DNA from: Amyelois transitella
Lineage: Eukaryota > Arthropoda > Insecta > Lepidoptera > Pyralidae
DNA length: 64,000 bases
Assembly: GCF_032362555.1 (NCBI RefSeq)
Contig: NC_083525.1
Coordinates: 7,549,501 to 7,613,500 of the forward strand
Direction: 5' to 3'
Below are positions 44,101 to 56,100 of the stretch, one piece after another. Numbering within the stretch: the first letter of the stretch is position 1; every line of letters starts with the position of its first letter. The position numbers and the translations under genes are program-made. The notes under the pieces were generated by a model. That model was given only the letters and a program-made list of their open reading frames with translations. It had not been told where the DNA came from and searched no databases.

Positions 44101-47100
44101 ACAAAAAAAGAACAAGAAGAATGAAAGGGAAGTTTTGATATAGAGATGGTACAATAAAATATGGACATAAAATAAATAAAATGTATTTAACAAAATTTCA
44201 GACTAGCAGTTAATTTAACGCTGAAGTGAAACTCCGATATGTTGACCTTAATCCGAAGAAAGTCCCTTTAACAGGCGATAATAACTTTCCAGCGTTTATA
44301 TAACATCACTAAGTAAATAGAAGTAATAAAAATATAACGAAACTATAAATTCTTACGAAATACGGTTATCTAACGCCAGCGTAATTTGTTTATTTTTACA
44401 TAAGTAACTGGAAGAAATATTCATTTTTTAAACATCAAACCATCGTTGTTCGGCTTCGCCTTTTTTAAAGACTACATATGTATATCATCTTTACTAAAAT
44501 ACATAAAAATATTAGATGTCTAATTAACTGTGTAAGTTTTTATGATTGACATAATAAAATACTAGACATAAAATGTAACAAAAATCTTTTTAACCAGACA
44601 GAAGTTGGTCACACTTCTGTCTGGTTAAAAAGATTGTTTTTCACGTATTCTTGTAATTTTTTATTTATCACTTATTTATGGTAAACGAATCATAAAAAAA
44701 AAATTAGTTGAGCTTTCAAAATGAGAAACGTAGATGTATGAAAACTAATATGTAACGGTGAAGGAAAACATATTAAGGAAACCTGCACGTTCAGGAACCC
44801 TTGCAAAGGTTGCGGAGGTCAGACGGGAGTCATTCTATGTTAAAACCTGTTTTACCTTCTCCTGGATCATGGTCACAGACGGCGGAAGCATGGACGCAAT
44901 CTTGACTACATCAGTCAGTTAGCCGTCTTATTTCAAATTCTTTATTTAAAAATATATTATTAATACGAGATAATTGAGTATTTAAAAATTAATAGTTGAT
45001 CATACGATAAAATACATACGATAATCCACACCGCGCTAGATGGCCGAGTTTGACGCCCCGCATGTCAAACAGGAATATCACGCCGGGCTGGGGACCGCGT
45101 TGACTCAAACACGCATCTGGAACAGGAAGCATAAACTTCTAAATGGTAGTTTATGTTTTCGATGGCAACATTGGCTGAATTGTTAAAATTGCACTAGTTT
45201 TTGTTTTTACTACGCTTTTATTAGCTTGGGTTGTATGTATGTATGTATGTATGTAACGGAATCTTTGAGCTTAATTTTCACTGATTTCTAAACGTCTGAT
45301 CAACTTGAAACTTTGCACACGTATCAAGGACCGATGACAATGCAATATTTTGATAAGAGTTTCTCATTATCCTTATTAAAACTGCCAGGATTAATAAATT
45401 CATTTTTAGATCCTTCGTATGAGAGTAAGAGAGACAGAGATAGCACCAGTGCCAGTAATCTCCATACAAGAAACCAAGAAGTTCTGACGCATAAGGAGTC
45501 CAAAAAGAGATGTAATATATTTCCATATAATGTTACTATTAACCTGAGGCTTTTTTATTTCATCGCATCGCTCTATTTAGAATTACCATTAGAAACAATA
45601 GTAGAATTAGTAGAATATTTTAAAACAATAAAAAATATATAAGTAATAAAAAAAAAGTAATAAATGAAAATTGAACAACTAAATTTACAACAATACAAGA
45701 ATAAAGTTACTACCTACAGAACTTTGCGATATTTAATACGTATTTAACATATTAATGCGATTCTTGAATTAACATTATGTAACTTTTGCATATTTATAAT
45801 AGCAACACTGTAATACTCGCTTGGAAAATGAGTGACAGTTTGTTTATTTATGTAAAATAAGTTTTGCAGTACTAACATTCCCCATCTAAATTTAGACACT
45901 AATTCATTTCTTTCTCTTGTCCACACTCGGTTCTGTTATATAATTGCAAAGTTCATAACTAAAAATAACCTAAATCTATAGTTCCCATTACAAATTTATT
46001 TATTTTTTTTAACTTCCGAAATCTCCCTATTAAGTATATCCCTTGTTTTGCACAACTTTTATACCTTACACACTCACTACACATTATAATCATTAACTTG
46101 TCTTCTCTTTTACTAACAATACCTACTTGTTGTGTTTGTCTTTTTGTGTTTGTACATTTGTTAACCTTCTCCTTTCAGATTGTATACCGTCCATTTTTGT
46201 AACTTCGTGTCTCTTCAAACCATGACATTGGCAGAATCACCGAAAGTCCGGTGGAAGCCATAATATAGAAAAGAAAGAAAGAAAGAAGTTTTGCAGTAAG
46301 TTTTGAATTCGATTCTAACACCTGTAAACTTTCTTTCTGTTTTTTTACCGGTGCCTGTGTATTTACCTATTTGCACTTTGTTTTGTGCTGATAACTTGTC
46401 GTTATTTGGAGTTTGGAATCTTCCGTTGAGTCGAGCTTTGTTCTTCCGGATATTCGTGTGATTTTATCATCTGAGATTGGACTCTGACTGTGTTCACTGT
46501 GTTGTGCAGATATTTTGAGATAGGACTCCTGTAAAAAGTACCTGATTATTTGAGATAGGAGTCCCAAGTTTGTGTTTGTTTTTGTGAAAGACAGATTTTA
46601 CTACAAAATTGCCACGATGTCTTCAGATAAACATTGTTGCGTTCCTGGTTGTAAAGGCAGTGGAGGTATGTTTGAAATATTTTTGTTCCTGTATCAATCT
46701 GCCTCTTAATCTTGTGGTTTGATTCCTGGCAAGGCCACAATCGAAAATTGTTATGTTTGCTGGATAGTCAAAAATATTATTAACAGTGATTTATCACTAT
46801 AAAATTCTTTTCAACTGGGTTTAACAATCATCATACATACATGCATACATATAATCACGTCTATATCCCTTGCGGGGTAGACAGAGCCAACAGTCTTATA
46901 AAGACTGATAGGCCACCTTCAGCTATTGGGCTTTAAGATAGAATTGAGATTCAAATAGTGACAGGTTGCTAGCCCATCGCCTAAAAAAGAATCATGATGA
47001 TGAGAATATTATGAGATTTAATCCAATCAGGCCACATATAACTTTAAGAAAGTTAGTTGTGAAAACCTCCGGCGATGGGCGCATGGTTGCGAAAGTCATT

Positions 47101-50100
47101 TCTAGTAAGATAGTTATACAGCGTAGTAGAAGTAGTAGGAAGTTAACACTTCTACCAAAAAATAATTGTATAAAAAAACTAAAAAACTAGGCGTTTTATT
47201 GCTAATCAAACTAAAAAATAGAAAATAAATAATAGTTTAAAAAAAACTAAAAAACTACGCTTTATTGCTAATCAAACTAAAAAATAGAAAATAAAATTTA
47301 AAGACAAAGGAATTATAAAACAGTAGTAGCAAGTCGAACAATCGGTTATAGTCAATTACCTCCGATTAAAATTATAACAAAATTAAATTTATAAACAAAA
47401 CAATTTAAATCAGAGTAAAAAGCGTGGGGTGCATTTTACTTCATTTTCATAACTCTCTTGTCATAAATATATGCTAATAGAATGATTTTAATATTTACTA
47501 CATCAGGCACCCCACGCTTTTTACTCAGATTTAAATTGTTTTGTTTATAAATTTAATTTTGTTATAATTTTAATCGGAGGTAATTGACTATAACCGATTG
47601 TTCGACTTGCTACTACTGTTTTATAATTCCTTTGTCTTTAAATTTTATTTTCTATTTTTTAGTTTGATTAGCAATAAAGCGTAGTTTTTTAGTTTTTTTT
47701 AATTTATTCCTTGAACCGAAAGTCAGCAGACTGCCTCCGGGAAAGGCGTGATCATGGAGTAGGTAATCCTTCGTTATGTTATGGTGAATCTATGGATTAC
47801 AGATTTAGGCACCACAAATTCTGCCATTATTGTCTATCCAATCAACTAGGGAAGTAAATACATTTTTTGTATGTTTGTAACGCGATAACTTTCGAGGTGT
47901 TGGTCTGATTTTAATGAAATTCAAAACGTGTGTATGATCTGGCAAGAGAATTTTTATATTTAAGATAATTAATTAATGATTTGTTTTTGAGAGAAATTGA
48001 AAGTGTTCGCAGTGACTATATAAACTCGCAGTGAACGACTAGTTGCATTATAATTTTAAAAACTAGGTATAATGCAAATTAATTCGACATACAAAAAATA
48101 AGGTAGTATTGGTGCTCCGAGTTCTTAATACTAATGTCGCATAGGTGTACCACCTACTTATGACATATCGTCTAACAGAATAAAGGTGGCATTCTCCTTA
48201 GCAACTAGTAAGAAGGTAAGGTAAGTAGTTTACAAGATAATAGGTAAAAAAAACTTGATTTTGTAGACTGCTATTTTAAATTTCTGGAATAAAATAGAAA
48301 CTTTATTTGATTTTGATAAGTTATCTGTATCAGTAATATTTCACGTGTTATGTTAAGAATAAGATTTAAATAAATTAATCATGATAACCGGATCACCGTC
48401 CGGTGGCAACTACCATGGCGTTCACCACACCTAATAGGTACATTAGTTAGAATCATATTGGAATGTAACTTTTTTATTTTTGAACACATGACACATGAAA
48501 TACCGGCAAGGTGAGTTACCGGTTTGAGTGTAAGATTTTGCGATGTATAGATAAAATAAGTCTTACGATTTCCATAAATTTTTAATGGAAATCAAATGTC
48601 ATTCTTAATTTGAATAGCGTCAATGAAGGCGTTTAGAAAAAACAAATTATGTAGTTACTTTTATATTATGTCAAATTTATTATTCGATATGTAAATGAAA
48701 CGTACTTTTGGCGGTAAATTGGTTGTCCGTCGGTCATTCGGAACTAAAAAAAAGAAGAGTTCTTAAAATTAACTTGGAAGTTGAGTTTTTAATTTTACAT
48801 TTCAATCAATATTAAAGCATTGCAAGCAATATTAGATTGATAAATTTATCATACAATTACAAAAACAGACTAAATAAAAATAATTAAGGTAAGGATTCTA
48901 ATGCGATCCTACAAAATACTTAGCGGTAAAAAAGGAAGGTTCTCATTCTTTTAATAATGCCATTGTTTATTGTTGCTGATAATTGATGGATAATCGCAAT
49001 TCATCTTCAATGTTGTTTCATCGTCGTTATTTCAACCAACTAGCTTTTGCTCGGGGATACGCTCACTTGGGAATTTCAAGAAGAATAAAATAGCTTTCAG
49101 ATCTTCAGATCTCTGTGCCAAATTTAGTCCAAAATTTTAGTGTTTTTTTATTATAATTTTAGAATTATTTAAGCATTCAGAAAACCCTCTTCCCAACATT
49201 TCGAGCAGAAACAAAATCCGCCTACTACTTTCCAAGATTGGCGCATACATACATACAGACTATAATATAATATGTAGTGATAGTGTTTTTGTATCTAAAT
49301 ATCTATAGTTTGCAACACAGCCGGCAACGGAACCTCACCTTAACACACACGATCGATAAATAACGGTTACCGGGTCACAACATTACTATGACCACGTTAT
49401 AACTGCAGAGGCGACGATATCCACTTAGTTATGTAATTCATAGCGTGGGCAGTTTGCACAACTGCCATATTGGAATCTTCTTTTGCCTAGACTAGACTTT
49501 GGACACAAATATTTGCTCATTTTATGTGTGAATGTGTCTTCCTGGGTACCGGTAAGTACCGGTCACATTCAACCCGGATCGGATCCCGGGTTGCGCCTTT
49601 GATTGGATGTCCTGGGTTAAAGTCAGGATTTTACATGAAGCGACTCACGACTCACCTGCGCAACCGCAGCATTCCTACAAATACTACAATCTATACTAAT
49701 ATTATAAAGAGATTGAAAATTAAAAGCTGAAGAGTTTGTTTGTTTGTTTGAACGCGCTAATCTCAGGAACTACTGATTCGAATTGCAAAAATCTTTTTGT
49801 GTTGAAAAGATCATTTATTGAGGAAGGCTTTAGGCTATAAAACATCACGCTGCAACTATTAGGAGCGAAGTAATAATGGAAAATGTGAAAAAAACGGGGA
49901 AATCTTCATCCCAAAATTATTCACCCTTGAGGGCTTCAATAATGCCCAAAATAACTATTCCAAGCGGACTGAGTCGCGGGCACAGCTAGTAATTATATAT
50001 ACACACACATATATTATACCTTACGGGGTAGGAATGATCTTTAAAAAACTGAAAGACCCCGTTCAGCTTATGAGTTAACGAAAAAATTCAGATTCAAATA

Positions 50101-53100
50101 GTGACAGATTGCTAGCGGACATCGCCTCAAAGATTCTCAAGTTTAGAAGCATTTCCCTTGATTGATTTGTAAAATCTGTACGAGAAGAAAAGCGGCCGGC
50201 ACACAACGCACTTATTAACATAATAAATATAAATGACAGGTAAGTTGAGATACAATGATTGTAATTTTCCAACCCAGTAAACCGGTTAAGTGCGTCATCA
50301 ATGGATCGCATATAGTAGTAGGTAATGAACAAAAAACATTGCGTATGACCTTCCATGTAAATATTTATGATAAAATTGAATATAAATGTGCACAGACACG
50401 TCATCAAAATTATGAAGAAAAAATACCTTATAAAATGTATTTTTTTTTAATCGATTTTACACTGCCTAGTGTAAAATCTACTGCAGCTGAATGTGGTCGT
50501 TCAGTCAAGACTGTCGACTCTGTCTATCCCGTATATCCCTTGCGAGATAGACAGAGCCAACAGTCTTAAAAATACTGATAGACCACGCTCAACTGTTTAG
50601 CTTAACCCTTTCCACGCCAAGAGTTTTCGTCAAAAACGTTCACCACACGCCACGGCAATAAACGTGGTTGATTTACTAGTGTTGACAATATTGAGTATCG
50701 ATATTATTAATTTGTATTAAATAAATCATTATAAAACAGTTTTTAAGTTCATGGGTTTTATTTTATTATTGTTGCTCCTTGAAACATTTTAAAATGTATT
50801 GAAATCTCAGTGGCGTATTAATACAGCGAAAAAACGCACAAGTAATCATGATAATTAATTGCATCACTACGTGTCTGATAAATCAGACAGTGGCGTACGC
50901 TTAATATGAATTTTTAACGAGTGTTAGTGATGTGTCAACTTCCGGTCATAAACTTCGATACCTTACGAAAGATATACATTTAACTTATTGATTTAATTAA
51001 TTAAATGATGGAGACAATTATTATTTTACTAATATTGATGATCGTATTATTATTATTTAAAAATCCTTCAATCAGGTTATTTTTATTTTAAAGACAAAAA
51101 CCGATTGAATGTTGTAAAAATTTTACCTACCCTACATGACTAACTTGAATCATCTGAAAGTGTAATTTTTCGTTTCGTCGTCTCAATTTTGTTTTACTTA
51201 CAATTGCCATGGCTAAAAGGTAAATCCTAATCAACTCCTTTGCAGTGGTCATATTTCAATAAATATTAATTTGCAATTATAATAAATCTACACAGCAACG
51301 CAGAGATGATAACCCAGAAAATAACATGACAGGGTACTTCCATAATTTATCGATACCTCCTACCCTCATTGTACAGCACGAAATAAATAGTTCTAGAAAC
51401 ATCTAACGCCTCTGACGTCACTTCCGCGTCTTATATATCAGTCGTTGGCGTACGAGACAGATGCATGATCGTGTCGCTATAGTGTTGTGACATACCATGC
51501 AATTTACTGAGTTCGATGCAAAACATCATTTGAAAATAAATGCATTTTCTGTGCTAAAACTTGGTAAAATTACGACACACTAAAAAGTTTTATGGCCAAA
51601 ACAAAAACCTGTAATATTTTTAATTTCTTAAACGTTTCTTTTGAGAGTTCCAGATTTCTGGTTTAAGTAGTAACATTGTAATGTAACATCACTAATGTCT
51701 GATATATAAGACATTGGCGCTGAGGGTTCAAATAAAAAAAAAGTCAGAATCTCTGATAAACATGGTTTTGTTTTTGATAATTTATTATTCAAATAACATT
51801 ATAATAAATCGTGAAATTGTTATTTTTGATTAACTAAAGTATGAACTGTCTAAAAATGTTATGCATATGTCGTCAGGTACTATAAAGATAAGAAAAAATA
51901 CAGCTAAATTGGTAAGATTTATTTGACTGATATATCAGACTTTGGCGGCGAGGGCACGAAACTTAAACGTCTGATATATCAGACTTTGGCGCTGAAAAGG
52001 TTAATGGTAGAATTGAGATTCGATTAGTGACAGGTTGCTAGCCTGTCGCCTAAAAGAAGAATCCCAAGATTATAAGCCCATCCCTCATTCGCCTTTTACG
52101 ACATCCACCGGGAAAGAGATGGATTGATCCTATTCTTTTATCTTTTGGTGCCACACGGCACACAATTTATAATAACTAAACATAAAAACAACATACCTAC
52201 ATAGTTTAGCTAGTAATACTAACCAAGTATTTCGCAAAACCGGTATCCCATCCAAATGAACTTGTCATGGAAACAAGTCATGATGTCATGGAAACAACTT
52301 CGAATTTTCTACGTATTTATTATCTAATTAGATAGTACTTATAACCTTAGTGTATAACTACTAGTTCTTTTACGGGTCAGACCGAATAAAAAATATAAAG
52401 AAAAATTCCTCACCTGGTGCACCTCTAGGCCTACCCTTTACCACGCAAAAAAAAATTACGTAGTAATACGAAAATATATGTACATGTATATAATATATTA
52501 GAGGTCGCCCGCGACTTCGTCCGCATGGAAACCCTATGAATCCCGCGGGAACTCCGGGATAAAAAACAGCCTATATGTTATTCTGGGTCTTCAGCTACCT
52601 ACATACCAAATATCATCTTAATCGGTTCAGTAGTTTTTGCGTGAAAGAGTAACAAACATCCATACTGACATCCTGACATACTCACAAACTTTCGCATTTA
52701 TAATATTAGTAGTATTCATTCATTCATTCGATTTTAAAAACAGGGAATCGACCGCATATACTTCCAAACCTTTTACACAGCACATAAATAAATAAATTCT
52801 TAAATTCTTTATTGTCTTGAAAAAAAAAAAAAATTACATTTTTAGAACCAAGGTTGGGCCTTTCTTTTAAGTTATATAAACCTGTGTTAGAAAGACCCGC
52901 TCTTAAATAATTAAATATATGTTATTTGCAGACAATGTGCAATCACAGGTTTTAGTGCTTAAAAACAATAAAAATAACAGGAACAAACATGCAAATAACA
53001 GAAAGCAATTATACAATTTAAACTAAACATTATGGGGTGGAATTTAGTTAATTCTAGATAAAAGTGATTCGACTTCTTCATATGTTTGGGATTTCAGCCA

Positions 53101-56100
53101 GTTGTTTATAAGTATTTTACAATTACGGCTAGTTAGATGGTATATATTTAACTCTCTATTTAACTGGTTATATAGATGTGAAGATAAGTGTAAAAATTGT
53201 CTTTTGGCAAAAGCGGTTTTGAATACATATATTGGGGCTACCACATGCTTCCTACGCTTTAACAAGAGTCTGGGGTCGAAAGACAGTGACTTATGAAGTT
53301 TTAGTACTGTGTTCAATATGAATAGTTTTCTTACGGTCAAAACGTCGCTCAGTGTGTACAGGGTCTCTGTAGGAAAACGATAAGGTTTAAAATGAATAAC
53401 CTTTAGCAGAGCTCGTTGTGCCCTTTCTAGGTCTAAGTATTTGGTTCTGTTTGCGCCACCCCAAATCGGAATACAGTACCCGAGAACAGACTGGACCAGA
53501 GATATGTATATTTGTTTCAATAATGCTTTATTGGCGATATGTCTTAAGGTCTTAAAAGTCCATGTTAATTTTCTTATTCGGCTCATAAGTAATTCCAGGT
53601 GTGAGTGCCAGGATAAGCGTTGGTCTAACATGACGCCGAGGTATTTTACAGTTTTTTCCTTTGTGATAGCTGGACAATCACAGGGCAAGTTGGAAATGTA
53701 ATTGCAGTTATGTATTTTTATTTCAAAGTCTTCTGCTGGTTGAGTAGAGGTATATTTAGTGAAGCACATATAATTTGTCTTACTTTTATTCAAAGTGAGT
53801 AAATTTGAGTTAAGCCAATTCGACACCCTGATGAGACCCTCTTCCACCGAATGCCGTACCCTTTCCCACGTATCTCCAACAAAGACCAGTACGGTATCGT
53901 CTGCATAGGATACTATTTTAACAAAACATAAATTGAAATATTGTGATAATTAATATAATGTACACGAAGGTACCGTCAACAGTATATCAACCTACCCGAA
54001 TGCATTGGAAATTCGGCTATATATTACCGCTTTATAGAGTTGCATGCAGGATAACTTGATATGCGGTTGACCGTACAGAACGGACGATTTCAGTAGGTAA
54101 AAGGTGGACTTGTCTGGACATTATTAAAATGCGGAATAAGGAAATCATTTGCGGAAGTAAAACAGACTTTCGTCTTTAGAGAACGGAAGAAAACTATCTT
54201 ATACATACGTATAGTCACGTCTATATCTCTTACGGCGTAGATAGAACAGAACAACCTCAAAAAAGCTGTTTGGCTTAAAGATGGAATTGAGATTCAAGTA
54301 ATAACAGTTGCTAGCCCATCGCCTAAAAGAAGAATACCAAGTTTGTTGCAAGTTGTCACTATTTGAATCTCAATTCTATCATTAAGCCAAACAGCCGAAC
54401 GTGGCCATTCAGTCTTTTCAAGACTGTTGGCCCTGTCAACCCCGCAAGGGATATATACGTGATTATACGTATGTATGTATATGGATGTAAGCGGAGACCA
54501 CCAGCAACAAAAATTCTGGATTGGGTGAGTCAGGTTTTCACATGAAGCGACTCCCGCCCTTTGCAGGGGAAGGGAACCTATTTTATTTAAATATGAGGTT
54601 CGTACCTTAAGAGCAGTTAGCAATAAAATTTAAAGTCATCATAGGTGGACCCCAGATGGACCCTGTGAGCCTAAAAAGGGACGCAACAAAAAACGCAACT
54701 CAGGACATAATTTTTAGTGCAAAACGTATATATACATTGTGGAAAAAAAGAGGGAAATATTTAATAGTTGAGATGTGGTGCTGGAGTTGAATGGAGAAAA
54801 TAAATTGGATGGAAAAATCAATCAAAAGTTTAAATTAATGAATAAAAATCACAAACGAAGAAGTGTTATTCAGCGTTAGAGAAGTAAGAAAAGAACAATT
54901 TTAAAAACGATAGAAAAAAGGAGAGGGAACATGATATTTTTTAAAGGAAAAATTAATGGAAAGAGAGAATAAGGAAGACCAAGAATAAAATATTTTAATC
55001 AATTAAAAAGCAAAAAGTAAACGTTACAACATACCAACATACAAAAAAATTACAGAGAAAAGAGATGAATGGAGTAAACTCCATTTAACTCCACCGACAA
55101 GAGTTAGCTCTAAAATTTAAAAAGAAGACATAGTTCCCACACTTTTTTATAAACTTACAAATATTTTACAAACTTTTGATTGACGTCTAGTGACATAAAA
55201 AAAAATAAACATGGCCTTTTTACTACAATTCGCCTTGAACTAACGTTGGGCAATAATTTCGCAAATTAAAACGTATACTTTTGTACATACATACAAATAA
55301 AGTTATTTGTCTGTTGTTTCTATCGTCACAACATAATGTTACACGTGTTCTTGTCAATGTTAAATATGGTATAGTCTGCAGCAGAATTTAGACGAAGAGC
55401 AATATAATACAATAGAATAAGATTTACATCCAAAATATTTAATTTTATTTTTCAATAATCGAGGTGAGAAATTATTAGGTTTCTGTGGCTAATTCAATAA
55501 AAACTTCAAGCATTATTTGAAACAAAATCGACCAAGATATATGAGATAACTAGTTGTTACCCGCGACTTTATCCACGTGAACAAAAACAACTTAAAGGGC
55601 CTTACAAGACTTACTTGTAATATTTTGATAAGATTACGAAAACTCTCTATAAAATTAAACTTATTTTTAAAATGCGTTAATTAGTTTTTTCGTGAAAGTG
55701 TAACACACATTCGCATACCCTTAGAAACTAACACATTTATATTAAAAGTAGGAATATTCAAAAAAGAAATATTAACCTTTCTACTCAAATCAAACGAACT
55801 GGTTGTAGCATTACTTAATCATGCCGTTCCCTATCACTCAATTTCACTGGTATAGATTGAAAGGTCACTTTATTTATAAATGCGCTCACTAAAATTATAA
55901 TGTAACAAATAGGACGTCATACATTTTCATACACAAGACTAGACCTATGTGGAGCCGAAGGGATTTCGGAGTATCGATATCGATAATTAGGTCGTCGATA
56001 ATTAAAGCGTCGGTGGTCGAATCGGTAAGGTTCCCGGTTTAAATGCGTGATGCGCAGAAAGGCACAGGTTCAAATCCCACCTGGGCCATGTGTCACCAAT

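Noticed and set aside
45235-45260. TATG repeat as a CRISPR-like or regulatory array
   Set aside because: A simple microsatellite at a repeat end; no spacers, and this is a eukaryotic genome.
45278-45642. ORFs of 82 and 109 codons on both strands
   Set aside because: They overlap each other and a TATG-run repeat; no splice or family evidence.
50075-50569. Overlapping 104-110-codon ORFs
   Set aside because: They run through family A pieces next to the piggyBac-like insertion.
56000-56100. tRNA gene with GGTTCAAATCC box
   Set aside because: Same head as the other family E SINEs; the arms do not form a proper cloverleaf.
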